A stretch of 64,000 nucleotides of DNA, taken from Ciona intestinalis. Its lineage: Eukaryota > Chordata > Ascidiacea > Phlebobranchia > Cionidae. A model generated the notes under the pieces. It saw only the letters and a program-made list of their open reading frames with translations. It did no database searches and was not told where the DNA came from. The stretch spans positions 248,001 to 312,000 of the forward strand of contig NC_020168.2 in NCBI RefSeq assembly GCF_000224145.3. Reading direction: 5' to 3'. The translations under genes were made by a program, and so were the position numbers. Position 1 is the stretch's first letter. Each line of letters begins with the position of its first letter. Positions 24,801-36,525 of this stretch are shown piece after piece.

Positions 24801-27800
24801 GAAACCAAATTAACAAGCATGCTTCAAAAAGTTGTGTGCTGATTTTGTTTTACATTTTAAAAGGAAGTATGTTTCTAATTTTACTTTTAATGCATATTAA
24901 AAAAATAAACTAAAAAAACAAGTTGGTTTTGCATCATGATATTACTAAGACTATACCATGTACCTGTTTAATTAATAATAGGTAGGAATAATGAAATAAA
25001 AGGTCTGTTTATAAGTAAACTTGTCAAACACCAGTCTTAGATTTCATACGAATTCCTGTAAGGCAATGGGCCAAAACCTGGCCAAAATAAACCAAACCAA
25101 ATTTTACCTTGCATGTTGCGTCGAATTATTTACCTTGCATTTTGATTGTTTATTTGTTTTTTACACCATTCTGATAATTTACCTTGCATCTGGTTCTATG
25201 GAAACCAGTTTAGTTGTGTTGAGCGAATGACGCCATGTTGCGATCAAGTGTTCCTCCAGTTCATGCATCTTAACAAGAGGTGAGGTATAATAGGTGTGGA
25301 GGATGACAATGAAGTCCGTGATCGTCAGCATTCCTACAAACTCCTGGCGGTCGCTGTCCCACAAGGGGGCAGCACGGAGCCCTGAGAAGATTTTATCGTG
25401 TTGGCAAAGAAATAAAGGTAAACTGTAAACATTTATATCGTAAGATGGATACTGGTAGAATAGTATTCGGTCATATAAACCTCTAAATATTCTATGTTTA
25501 CTACTGAATGGAATGATAAAAGAGAATGAAAACAATAAAACATGGACCGTCTTACTTTAAGTCTAACCTACTAATGGTACTATAAGAAAAGCTAATAAAA
25601 TTTTTAACCAAGATTTTCAAATTAACCAGTAACTAACATTACCATTTGCTACAAGTGCGTAGAATGCTTTCTTCACTGGTAGTTTTGTATCAAACACCAC
25701 CAACTTTGAACTGGTCGGGATAAGATCATAGCAATGGTGTTCTTTCATGAACAAGCCATACACACATTCATTATCATCGCCATGGTCTAGAAGAGGAATA
25801 TGTGCTTTATTTATATTTATATTAGACTTCATATCAAAATAAGTAGTGGAAAAGTTTACATATTTAATGGAAATTTATTAACGTGTATTAAAGTTTATTA
25901 AAAAGTGTATAATTACAATTTAACCGCCACACATTAATAATGCACACTTTAAATCAGGAAGATATTTTTTAATATTAAAATGTTTAAATATTAAACTATT
26001 TTCATAATTAATTGAACCATGTTATATACTAATCATCAAAGGTTTAAAAATAAACTCTCTATAATTATTACAACAATGTTATACAGTATATACAATATTA
26101 ACTACCGAAAACCACAGTTCTTATTCTGTTTTTCCAATGCACAATATAATTATGTACATTAGATTTCAACTACCAATGAGCTGTAATTAGCAATCCAGGC
26201 CTAATGTATTTATTACATCTGTAGGGCTACACCACACTCCAGTTTAATTACAATGACATGATTCTGTCAGCACCTATAAAGTAGATCTATTGTAATCTGT
26301 TTAGCTCAGTAATATTAATGAATAAATGTAACTTGCTTTATCCTTGCGTTGCTGGAATATGACAGTCGTTATACCACTGGTGTTCATACACCGCATGCCA
26401 GAGTTACCGTGTATATTACTTTTAAGAGATTTTTATTTGATGTGGAAACGTAATAACACAGCTATTATCTACTTACCTGAACCATCCAAGCTTAATCTGT
26501 CCATCAGATCACCAGCAAAGTCATTTGCAGACATTTCCTACGAAGAAAATACTTGTAAAGACTGTCATAGACAATACCTAATGCAATGTACATGTTTAAA
26601 CATTTGATATATAAAAAAAGAAAATATTTAATATATGTTACTGTATAACATATTTAAACATTAGATATTTAAACTGATTGAGCGTGTTAAAAATTAAAAA
26701 CATTTATTTTCAACTGGTGTTCCATTGTGCATTCGTATTCCCTGGTTACTTATTATAAAATTATCTGTAATGCCTTTTTACATGTTAGGCTTAGATTAAC
26801 AACAAGTTGACACAATTTTTTATAAAAATATAAACTGCATCAGCATAAACAGTTTTAAATTTTTCTTATTATTATAATGTTACAATCAAATTATCGTGTA
26901 TTAGTGTAAAGCTAGATTTATTTCGGTGCTTTGCGAAACTTGCGTAAGTTGAAAAAGGTTATTAACACACTGTGTGTAAATAACTATCTCTAAAATGTGA
27001 ATTTATCAGCAGTATTGACAGAAGACACCGCCCTCAACTTCTTCATAAACTAAAGTTTGCTTAGATGAGATAAACCTTACAGTACTTGGGTGAAATGCAA
27101 ACAAAAATTTACACAATCAACATTTCTGTGTTCATACCTGGTTCAGGGATCATATAATGTAACTTTTAAATTTGGATTAGGTGTTTTATTCTGTGTGGGC
27201 TTGCACAAAGGAAGACAAGAGCATTATTTGTAATGAATGGAAGATCTTCCCTTGACAGCTCAGCCAAGGATAGATGCTTATATCTTGCGTTCAGATATAC
27301 TGGACATACGTCAACATTCTATTCTATTCTATTCTATTCTATTCTATTCTATTCTATTCTATTCTATTCTATTCTATTCTATTCTATTCTATTCTATTCT
27401 ATTCTATTCTTTAAGGGTCAGGTCCTTGTCAAGGACCTGGGATTTAGGCAAGCTTTGGCCCAATACGCCAACGTAGTGAAAAGATATCTTACCTTTCTTA
27501 TTACGTACAAAGCAAATAAGATTAGATAAAGTCCTACAAACTTACTTCGTCCAAAGTTAAATCAATCATCTCCTCCGAGCGTCCCAGGGGTGGCAAGAAG
27601 CTATCAGGTGTGTCCCGACCTGAGGTACACGATGGTAGGGACTCACAATGCCTCAGAGGCGAACTGTCTGACGTTTTACCGATAGAAACTGGATTGGATG
27701 GCATTCCCAGTTGGTCAGATTTATCAGAAGTTTGCTTTTTAAGCATACCTAGGTCAAATGAGTATTTTTTATAAATAGCCTAAAGACTAAGGTTTAACTT

Positions 27801-29535
27801 TCATGGTTTTAGGATTATGGATATGTTTTCAATAGGAGCTATGAATAATTAATTATGTTTTAATTAAGTTACACAAAAAAATCTTCACATTTAGACAGAA
27901 GAGATCAATACTCCTATTTTTTTTTAACTGAACAGTATTGGCACAATCAATGCTTTTTGGCGGTCAATCATAAAAAATTCATAGAACCTCGTAGCTGAAG
28001 TAACGTCAAAACTGGCTGGTGCTTAAATTAAAATGTAAATTTGATACCACATAAATAATTCATAGCACATACCTTCACTGGGTAATTTTTCCGATGGCTT
28101 TGCGCATAACCTGTCACTTATAGCTGACAATCTGCAGAATAAACGGTTTACTGGCTACTTGTTAACCACATATCTTACCACGTTACCACAACCTTAAATT
28201 AAAAAGTAGCCATGGCAAACAAAGCAATCTTCACTTTGTTTGCACAGCAACTGTGGTGAAGAATTCAACTGGACACACCATAAAAATTTTGTCGCCAATA
28301 AAATGTCCCAAAAATGCTAATGCTATACTAAAGTGTTATTTCTAAAGGTAACATTAACGTGGGAGTTAAAACACATTTAATAAAAACCTAATGCAAAGAA
28401 AGGTTCATGTTGACCAAATGCAAACATTAACGAAAGTAGGGTGCTAATAAGGTTTTCCGTACTTCTCTCTATCCCACATATTTCGTATGTTTTTAATTTT
28501 ACGTTTTGTCATTTTTATGAGATTCAACTGCTATCATTCTTTTGTAATTAAGTAAATCAATTAAAAACAAATTTTAATATCACAATCAAAAATCTCAATT
28601 TTGGTAATTAAAATTATTTAATAATTTAAACAAAGTTGCAAAGTATTAACACCAAGTTTTAAACAAATTAACAAATAAGTATAATAGGCTATCTATATCT
28701 ACACTTTTACAGTCTGCATGCACTTGATTGATTACAAAACTAAACTTCATATTCAGCTCAAAATATTTTATAAAAAGCTAAAACCAACCTTCTGTTTGCC
28801 TTGGATGATGAGAGTCGTCTCAAACTTTGTGAGAAATGATCGTAAATGGAAGATCTCCGGCGACGAACGAATGATTTTCCCAGAGAAGGTTTTGGGTCTG
28901 ATAATCAATGGAAATCGTTAAAAATCAATTAAAACAAAGTGAAAAAAATTAAATTTAAAATGTGTTTATAAAGAAAAGCCATTTTGTATAAAAGTGTCAT
29001 TTGAAAATATAACACTTTTTCCTAAAATAAATATTAAATAACAATATAACATAAATTTTATTTATCTTTGAATACAGAAGCAAAGATTAAAATAAATAAA
29101 ACAACAAAGAGAACTGAGAAGGGAATTAGCAACAAAGCGACAGTCAGTAAAAACATTTCAAAGATAAAAAGCACTTGGGGAAAAAAGTCAAAAAAGTGTG
29201 GCCACCAAAGACTAAAACTATAAAATCAGTTCACTTCTTCTTTGAACATTACCTGTTGATGAATGAAATACAGAATCACAGCTGTCTAAACTACAATTAT
29301 CATCACTAATGGATAAATAACTCTCCCCGTCTAGCCCTACCAACTTGTGATAAGAGCAACCACCCAGCATACAATGTTGGCACATACAAGGACAACCAGG
29401 CTTTATAGGCTCATGCACAATTTCTGGCCGCTCACACATTTCTGATAATTTGTATCTCGCTTCAGAATGCTTTAAACGTACAACAAGCTTTTTCTGTTTG
29501 TTGTTTTTCCTTGGCTTGCAGCAGCCACACCACAT
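21833..29535 (-). CDS. PRKAG: AMP-activated protein kinase gamma subunit, long form (12 exons)
   Basis: This regulatory subunit of AMPK binds AMP/ADP/ATP through four CBS repeats. Exons in phase: 29535-29253, 28897-28789, 28131-28073, 27748-27546, 26537-26477, 25786-25643, 25381-25183, 23732-23606, 23283-23115, 22706-22669, 22362-22210, 21937-21833, for 549 aa. The first ~245 residues are a variable extension: Cys-rich start [16 protein letters not shown], the cluster [13 protein letters not shown], then [20 protein letters not shown]. The conserved part follows: [95 protein letters not shown] and [11 protein letters not shown]. The ligand-contacting His-Arg pairs are kept in the second and fourth repeats. 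Length and layout resemble vertebrate PRKAG2/3 long forms, but paralogue assignment is not justified. The start is the first ATG in exon 1. Confidence 0.94.
22030..22125 (+). repeat. Composite SINE, 3' module
   Basis: Forward copy with GTTACATACGTGGTAACATG and AAGCGGGCATAAGGTCTATG, in an AMPK gamma intron. Confidence 0.55.
23877..23942. repeat. Three copies of a 13-bp motif
   Basis: TTTGGACGCAATA occurs three times within 66 bases at uneven spacing, in an AMPK gamma intron. Confidence 0.6.
25440..25575. repeat. Degraded MITE fragment
   Basis: Retains the GTTTACTACTGAATGGAATG core and an end resembling CCGTCTTACTTTAAGTC. Confidence 0.35.
26310..26420 (-). repeat. Composite SINE, 3' module
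   Basis: Reverse copy: tail AATGAATAAATGTAACTTG, then GACAGTCGTTATACCACTGG and TTCATACACCGCATGCC. Confidence 0.6.
27316..27410 (+). repeat. (ATTCT)19 microsatellite
   Basis: Nineteen uninterrupted perfect ATTCT units in the AMPK gamma intron between the exons ending at 27546 and starting at 26537. On the gene's sense strand it reads AGAAT repeats. Confidence 0.97.
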
Positions 29536-30699
29536 ATCCACGAAAGACGTCCAATAAATGTTAAAAGACAGACAGATCTGTCACTTCTTGTATTTTATGA
29601 TATAAACCAGGCATTCATTACCACTGACTTTAGGCAGCATCAGGTGTGGGACTATTTAAGCAAGGATTGGCTGCTTAGCAATTAGTGGAAACCCAGCAAC
29701 AATACTTCTATATCTCGACAAGAACTTATAATTTAGTGTTTGAATAATTATTCTGCTTAAACACAAATAAAACAACCAACGTGTTGACTGAACAAACAAG
29801 ATCAAACAAACCGTCACACAAATACATGTTTACACATTAGTTTACAACGTTGCAATTCAAAATCCCCTTAAATATTTTCATAGAAATTACTGGGAGATGA
29901 AGTAAGTATTCGGGGTAATGCAAAAGAAATATAACATTAAATTTTTCATAGAAAGGTAAATGACAATTGTATGGCTGACAATTTTTGGACAACCCATGAG
30001 GAACCACTGGGTTGGAGCAATTATCGTTAAGTATCTTGCTCAATTGAACACAAGCCCACAATGGTAGCAGCGTTGTGGTAGCACAATGGTAGCAGCGTCG
30101 AGCCTTGAACCTATAACCTCTAGGTTACAGGCAGGCGCGCTACTGTGCCACAGCAGTGGTATATAAACTTAACACCTGCAGACAGTGGTTAGTAAAATAA
30201 ATATTGAACCAACCTTACGATACTTCCTCCTGTTCAAGTGTTCCTTCAATTCTTAACCAGTCTGTCAATCCAAGCGAAATATTAAACCAATGCAAACAAC
30301 ATTATTCTAATAAACTTTCCTGTTGATGGAACTTATTAGAAATGAAACTAACAGCATAAATTGTGGTCAAGTCATAAAACAATATTATATATGCCGCGGT
30401 TGTTTAAAACTTTAAATATTACCTTGCATTGGTACTTGGCTTCATTATATTAATATAAGTTTGTCTTATCACCCCATCTAAAGTTAATTTATATTTCCTA
30501 TGCAAAACTGTTTCCCAGTATTATTACTAAAACTCTAAAACACAATTTTTTAATTATAAAGACGTGGGATGACATTATATAAAATGGCAAAATGTGTATA
30601 GTGAATTTACTGAATTAGTACCCAGCACCCTGAGATCTGCAGTCTGACTCTAAACATACATAAAATCGCTATAAATGTACTGTTTTTTTAGTTGTTTAA
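29536..30699. other. Region between TATDN1 3' end and AMPK gamma 5' end
   Basis: AT-rich, with one SINE head/body copy (29970-30170). No other gene seen. Confidence 0.5.
29970..30170 (-). repeat. tRNA-derived SINE, head plus body
   Basis: On the minus strand a tRNA-like head (GTGGCACAGTAGCGCGCC; GGTTCAAGGCTCG as B box) leads into the body (TTGCTCCAACCCAGTGGTTC; GGTTGTCCAAAAATTGTCAG). It shows clearly that the body module is tRNA-headed. Confidence 0.7.
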
Positions 30700-31611
30700 T
30701 TAAATATGGCTCGTAGATTCAAAAAATAGTTTATTTGTATTGTTATACACAATCTCAGCAAGATCTTCCACTTTTTCGCCTCTGACACCTGCCATTACTT
30801 CAACAACTTGAACAATATGACAGGGTTCATTGCGACTTTTTACACATGAGCCTTTTTCCCAATTTTTCTTTGTTGGAAAGTTAGTACTAACATGTTCAAA
30901 ACCAGCGTGAGTCCTTCGTATGTCACACCATGGTGCATCTGTTTCTATCATTAAACGATCACTAGGAATTGACTTCATTGCCTCCAGATTTTCTTTGGTT
31001 TTCAAAGAGCATCCATTTATACCTACATAAAGATTTTGTGCAATGATTTCCTTTGCTTCTTCTACAGTACCTGTGAAAGAGTGAACCACTCCGCCCACTA
31101 TTTTACTTCTATGTCTTTTCATGATATCCATAAAATCTTGATGTGAATTTCGACAATGCAAAAACATAGGCAGTTGTGAAACTTTAGCAAGTTCAAACTG
31201 ACGCTCAAAATACTTTAACTGGACTTCTTTAGAGCAGAAATTGAGCCGGTCATAATCAAGACCACATTCGCCCACAGCTACAACTTTTTCACACGCTAAT
31301 AGAGACTGTAGATCATTAAAGTAAGTATCTGGATCAGTTTTAAACTCATCACACCTAGTAGGATGGCAACCAACTGTAGAAAATAATTTCTCATTCTCTT
31401 TGCAAATCTTTATTGATTCTTTCGATTCAGAGAGAGATCCACCAGTGACAATCATTTTATCCATTCCAACAGCAAATGCTCGTTGAAGAACATCTTCAAA
31501 GTCATCTATATGTTTCTGCTTTCCTCTGTACAAGCCGCAGAACACCGGGTCTGTTAGATTGACCCCAATATCTATAAACTTCATTTTTAATAAATTAAAT
31601 AACGATCTCAT
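30700..31611 (-). CDS. TATDN1: TatD-family deoxyribonuclease, TATDN1-like, intronless
   Basis: TATDN1 is a metal-dependent nuclease of the TatD/TIM-barrel family linked to DNA fragmentation and repair. A single open frame of 303 codons is near full length (human 297). Family landmarks: [14 protein letters not shown] near the start, [26 protein letters not shown] with metal ligand Glu115, [12 protein letters not shown] with His152, [10 protein letters not shown] with His177, and [14 protein letters not shown] with Asp225. The protein may begin at residue 10 (31584), where MKFIDIG matches the family start more closely; an in-frame stop lies just upstream of the longer start. It is the only single-exon gene among its multi-exon neighbours. 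Confidence 0.95.
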   Translation of the reverse strand: MRSLFNLLKMKFIDIGVNLTDPVFCGLYRGKQKHIDDFEDVLQRAFAVGMDKMIVTGGSLSESKESIKICKENEKLFSTVGCHPTRCDEFKTDPDTYFNDLQSLLACEKVVAVGECGLDYDRLNFCSKEVQLKYFERQFELAKVSQLPMFLHCRNSHQDFMDIMKRHRSKIVGGVVHSFTGTVEEAKEIIAQNLYVGINGCSLKTKENLEAMKSIPSDRLMIETDAPWCDIRRTHAGFEHVSTNFPTKKNWEKGSCVKSRNEPCHIVQVVEVMAGVRGEKVEDLAEIVYNNTNKLFFESTSHI

Positions 31612-32444
31612 GAACCATTGGTAAATTTAAATATAAAATTTCTACGAATGTGGAAAGACATACGTTTATTTAAGCAATATGAATGGTTAAACAAGGTTAT
31701 ACATTAAAACTTTTTACTAAAACTATTCATTTATGTTTTCTATGAACTATTGCTTTTATAGGCTATAAGTATATCTACGAATGTAAAGAAGTATACAACT
31801 TATTTAAACATTACAAATATATATCCTATTGTACGTTTTCATTGGACACATTTTGATTTGCAGCTATTTAGCTAAAACATGTTTAAACAATAATTAGACT
31901 TCACATACAACCCATGCAATAAAACCAATAGTTTTCGCAGTATTAAAGCTTCACTTTATAGGTTATTAACCCTTTCCAGTATCTGTTTTTACACCAAACA
32001 ACCATGAAGGAGTTAACAAACGTAAAGCAAGTTCTAAGATCTAAGATTCTAAGTGGAAACCACCAGTCGAAATTTTGCCAAAAAAATACGAGCTCAAATT
32101 AATGCCTGACTGGTTGTGTAAAAATCATTTTAATACACCCCGTTGCTCGACGAATGTTTTTAAAAAGAAAATATAAGAACGTCTTTTAAACCAATAAAAT
32201 AATGCAATAAACATTTGGATTATTTACTGATTACTGGTTTGTTAAATAATAATTGGTTATTACGCAATAACCAACTGGTAAAATTTGCAGTATTTTTTGG
32301 GTTACAAAAGTAGCTATAGTTAAGTTTCTGGTTTACTGCTAAAATTTTTAATTTACTATTTCTGCCTGGCGGCAAGTGTCGCTAAGATGCTCAATACGCT
32401 TGGATTTAAACAATAAAAGACACAGAACCGATTTGAAAAGAAGT
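31612..32444. other. Shared upstream region of TATDN1 and the coiled-coil membrane gene
   Basis: Head-to-head gap of 833 bases, AT-rich and repeat-free. Probably holds both promoters. No clear TATA box for either. Confidence 0.45.
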
Positions 32445-34407
32445 ATGTACGTTTCTACTCAGTATCTTGCTTCTTCGTGTAACCAGTGCTTGCTTGCTTT
32501 ATTTAAGCAATGCGTTGCGGTTATTAACTTATTCCCAAGCACTGTAGCAACTTGTCTGTTCGGATTTACAAAAGTCCTGTTCGTTTCTCTCTTGGCGTTT
32601 TCCGTGTGGGTTCGAAACTTTTCCAATGCTGAATTCGGGACATGGCTTGCTGCTGTTATTTGCTTCTGTCTATGCGTCCACGCCATTAGTAAAAGCACTT
32701 GTGAAATGACTCCTGAAAAGTGAGTATTACTAAAAACAAACAAAGACACTATTTAACCTGATTATTAATCTTTGTCACAGGAGTTTAAAACTAAAAGAAG
32801 ACTGCAGTACCAAGTGGTTAGAACACGAACTAAAGTCACAGAAAAGTATATGCGATGCATTGGAACATGTAAGAGCAGCATTGACGAGCAAATCTATCCT
32901 TGAAGAAGAAACAGGAAAGACTAATGAACATTTAAAAGCTCGGCTTCTAGAATTGGAACAGTTCAATGTCCAGTTGAACCAAGAGGTTCAGATGTTAAGA
33001 AGAGCAAAAGATGATGTAGAGATGAATTTAGAACGTAAACGGTAATAGTGCGCAGTTTTAAAATGCAAAATATAGGCTTAACGTATTTTATTGTAGACAT
33101 AAGTTAAATGAGGTCAAGGGTGACTTTAAACGCAAGGTAGTCGAGTTAGAAGAAGCCATGCACGAAGTACAAATGGAAAAGAATAAAATAAAGACAGAAA
33201 ACGGAGTGCTGAGTAAAAGTTTAGAGGTATAGTTTAAAGGCAAACACGATGATAAATGTCCTTTATTTGTCCTCGCGTGGCGGGATTCCGGATCGTTACA
33301 ACACAGGTGTTCCGTTTTATACACCTCATGTCCGCTTTTAAGTTATCACATATAGTAGGATGGGGAAAGATGGGACACCTTTTTATTCCAATTTCTCGTC
33401 CAATTTGGTAGTAAACAAAACATATTCGAAGAATTTTAAAATCGCACCCCCGCAACTTCCATTTAGACCGTTGTTAATTGTTTAAAACACGATCAAGATA
33501 TTGGGATAAAGGTGTCCCATCTTCCCCTACGCTACTATACATAGGTTTTTGGTAAATTTTCCCTATTTTTTTTATATTTTATTATATTGCTTGTATCATA
33601 TACAACCCATAAGAGACCACTTATAAGTTAAACCAATTGCCGTTCAGTGACTTGAAACCTCCACAATGGCATCAATGCACACATAAACTTTAATAAATAG
33701 ACGCGCCAACATTTCCTGTGTCACTGATAAATAACCAACTATAATAAAGTCTGTGATATTTTCCAGCTTGTTAAGCAACGGAATGAAGAGCTTTCAATCA
33801 GACTTGACAACACTGAAAAACACGTGATTCTTCTTGGTCACGAAAATTCCACTTTATCCAATCAGCTGGCAACGCATGGTGTTGCGCGATCGTCTGATTT
33901 GGAACGCATACGCCAATTACAGACGGTAAGGAATGCAAAGATGGAATAAAACAATGACAAGTATTAAACCGAAGGAATAAAATATATATGTACTGTTCAA
34001 TTTGAATGAACAGTATCAGTTACCCTGTATGTAACTGTGTAGGTGAGAATTTTAGGAGAGTTTTTTTTTATGTTTTTCAAAGTTTGGCTGACAATTTAAA
34101 GAACCCGTATAGGGGACACACACACCCGCAATAAAATAGCGAGCCTCGAACCCGAAACCTCTGCGTCGTGGGCATACACGCTAACTACTGTAAGACGTGG
34201 CTAAACCACTGCCACAGTAGTATACTCATAAGCATATATTTCGCTAACCATTGTGTCACGGCTTCAGAATAAATGAAAGTTTAACCCCACCATCTGTATT
34301 TATCACAGATGACTCAGCGTCTGCAACACTCGCTGTCATCTGCAAAAGGTAAACTGACGAAAGTCGGCGGGATGCTGGGTGCAGATACTAGCTTACCTGC
34401 AAACTGA
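32445..34407 (+). CDS. Membrane-anchored coiled-coil protein, unrecognised (5 exons)
   Basis: Not assigned to a family. Exons in phase: 32445-32719, 32781-33041, 33097-33226, 33767-33925, 34309-34407, for 307 aa. Exon 1 holds hydrophobic stretches (TCLFGFTKVLFVSLLAFSVW; GTWLAAVICFCLCVHAI) that look like one or two membrane segments. Exons 2-4 are a long charged heptad-like region (ILEEETGKTNEHLKARLLEL; LNQEVQMLRRAKDDVEMNLE; FKRKVVELEEAMHEVQMEKN) typical of a coiled coil. The C-terminus is SSAKGKLTKVGGMLGADTS. The plan is a short membrane anchor plus a cytoplasmic rod, as in tethers or trafficking proteins, but no role is proposed. The start is the first ATG in the open frame; an upstream exon is possible. 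Confidence 0.75.
33255..33350 (-). repeat. Composite SINE, 3' module
   Basis: Reverse copy with TTTGTCCTCGCGTGGCGGGA and TTTTATACACCTCATGTCCG. Confidence 0.6.
33351..33540. repeat. MITE, ~190 bp
   Basis: Ends TATAGTAGGATGGGGAAAG and CTTCCCCTACGCTACTATA, with the family core TTGTTAATTGTTTAAAACAC. Abuts the SINE module at 33255-33350. Confidence 0.75.
33590..33665 (-). repeat. SINE body fragment
   Basis: Reverse degraded copy: CAACCCATAAGAGACCACTT and CCAATTGCCGTTCAGTGACT. Confidence 0.45.
34080..34260 (-). repeat. tRNA-derived SINE, head plus part of body
   Basis: On the minus strand a tRNA-like head (A-box-like TAGTTAGCGTGTATGCCC, B-box-like GGTTTCGGGTTCGAGGCTCG) and a short body ending TTGTCAGCCAAAC. 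Confidence 0.6.
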
Positions 34408-34475
34408 AAAGGCAGAGGACAATTCAAATGTGTTATCTTCTAACACCATTTACACATACAGGGAAAATTGACGAG

Positions 34476-34481
34476 AATAAA
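34476..34481 (+). terminator. Poly(A) signal AATAAA of the coiled-coil gene
   Basis: 69 bases past the stop and 26 bases before the end of the convergent gene's stop codon. Confidence 0.55.
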
Positions 34482-34506
34482 TTACGCAAATTGTAAACGA
34501 AACAAG

Positions 34507-35981
34507 TTAGAAAACTTTCGCGGTGGTGTTATAGGACAGGGACGTGTACGTTTTTGTTTTGTTTGCTTTTTGTAAAGTTCCATCATAATTACTACTTAAT
34601 GACGCACTAAGTTTGTGGAATCGAGCGTCGCACATCGGCCAACTCCTAAATCGAATTGGTTCTGACTTCCCACTGCTTTTAACGGTAGAGTTATCGTCGT
34701 CTTCCTGCGCGATTTTAGCCTCTTTTTCTGTAACAAACCTAAAAACGTCGGTGTCCGTTGAGCGGGTGGCTGCAGGTGAAGCTGCTCTTGGTCGGGGCTC
34801 GGTGGTGGCTGCCTTTGCTTGCATAGGGATAACCTGCTGGTACCGGGGACCTGGTATAACGGTGGTTCCTCTTCGTTTGTTTGCAGTGGTAGAAAACGGG
34901 TTTTCTGAGGTTGTAGTAATATCCACGTTCTTCATCAAGTCTCTCATCACCGCTGTTTTGCGTTTCTGCTTCTCAATGAAAAGTTTGCGCTGCCATTGGC
35001 ATTGTAGGACGAAATTAAAGCGTTGTTTCGACATGTCGTATAGTTTAGAATCGAGCATTTTTTGTTCGGTTATATTTTTTGAAGGCTGATTAGTGCGGGC
35101 CGCTCCAGCTGTAAAATAATATAAGTTTTCCGTTATATTTTCATGGTTGTTTAGAGTAAGATGGTTCATGTTTTCTACTCATTTTTTATCGTCCTATATA
35201 GTAGTTAACAAAGATTATTTACAGAATTATATAACCGTGTCTTCATAACTTTAAAATAGCGTCGTACATTGAAATATGGAATATATCATGAGCAAACGAT
35301 ATCCATCTGATACCCATGCTAAAACTATCTATAATATACAGAATTTTACAAGAATTCATTTTTAAACAATTCAGCAGCAGCTTGTGCTGTATCCACACAA
35401 TGTAAATGCATTGTACAGTTTTTATTATGGAATCACCCAATTTGCTGTGATTGTAACTTGTATAAACCGCATACACATTGAATTGAAGACATTGGCGCCA
35501 GATAAAAGACAAGACAAGTATAGCCAATTACTTTGAACCAAAAGACTTTAGGTCCATTGTTCCAACGTAACATTACACTATATAGCGCTTCATTTAACAT
35601 GGTTTCAAGTCATTTAACGCTAAGGTGGATTGAAGTGGTTCTTGTTATTCTTAGACCAGTTATAAACTCGTCTTCGTTTGACACAAGCAAAATATAAAAG
35701 CAGGGTACTTCACAACGCAAACAGCATCTATTTCAACGCATTTTATAGCTTGGTGTTTTTACTGCACAACGCAATATCTGTTTCGATGCATGTTACTCCG
35801 GTGCTTTAAACCGGCATACCGGTATAGTAATACATTCATGTATTATATGAGTATATATATCTCTGATACCTTTTATAGTATCTGCCCTTGTTGAAGCGAT
35901 CCATCCCTCAATTTCCTGCACAGCTTCTTGCCTTTTCCCTTTCAGGAACCTACTGCGTAGCGAAGGCTTGCTTGCGTCCAT
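34507..35981 (-). CDS. Uncharacterised basic protein (2 exons)
   Basis: Not recognised. Exons in phase: 35981-35870 and 35108-34507, for 237 aa. The N-terminus is MDASKPSLRSRFLKGKRQEA, then VQEIEGWIAS. Exon 2 has a basic helical stretch (LQCQWQRKLFIEKQKRKTAV), a Pro/Ala/Thr-rich linker (TTEPRPRAASPAATRS), an acidic patch (KEAKIAQEDDDNST) and a C-terminus ending SYNTTAKVF. No signal peptide or membrane segment. The pattern resembles low-complexity cytoskeletal or axonemal proteins, but that is only an impression. Convergent with the coiled-coil gene at 99 bases. Confidence 0.7.
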
Positions 35982-36326
35982 ACTTATGCATATATAACAC
36001 ATAGGCAGCTAACAAACACACATCATAACTGCCTCAAGAAGACACACTCTGTGTAAACCACCACCCACAACTCTCGTATCCTATAACACAGACTTACATG
36101 TCGCCGCGTCTACCAGCATAAGAGGATCATGTTATAGTAGTCGACTCAATAGAATACACAGGGACGGACCTCCGCTTAATGTTTTTAATGTTTTTGCTTC
36201 AAACACTAGGGCCAGCAATCAATGGGCTCCTGTGGAAAGAATGTATTTCACTACGATGGGAAAACTTGTCGACATAAGCTGATACTGCATTGTTGTAATC
36301 AGCACAGAGTATCAGTTACAGAACAT

Positions 36327-36525
36327 AGGGTGGGCTATTATTTTAATTTCAATCATCTTCAATAGAATATGCACTGTAGTGCGAATGTATGATAAACATT
36401 ATCAACGCGTTATGTTTCTATTAAACCATATCCTCTTAGACCGTTGTTAATTGTTCAAAACACGATCAAGATATGTGAATACTATGTGCTAAAGGTGTCC
36501 CATCCTACCCCCAGTACTCTACAAT
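36327..36525. repeat. Degraded MITE
   Basis: Left end ATAGGGTGGGC, core GACCGTTGTTAATTGTTCAA, right end GGTGTCCCATCCTACCCCC. Confidence 0.5.

Noticed and set aside
27233-27529. Protein with repeated YSILFYSIL units
   Set aside because: Translation of the (ATTCT)n microsatellite in an intron.
34613-35089. 158-codon plus-strand open frame
   Set aside because: Antisense shadow of the second exon of the basic-protein gene, which has proper splice phase on the minus strand.
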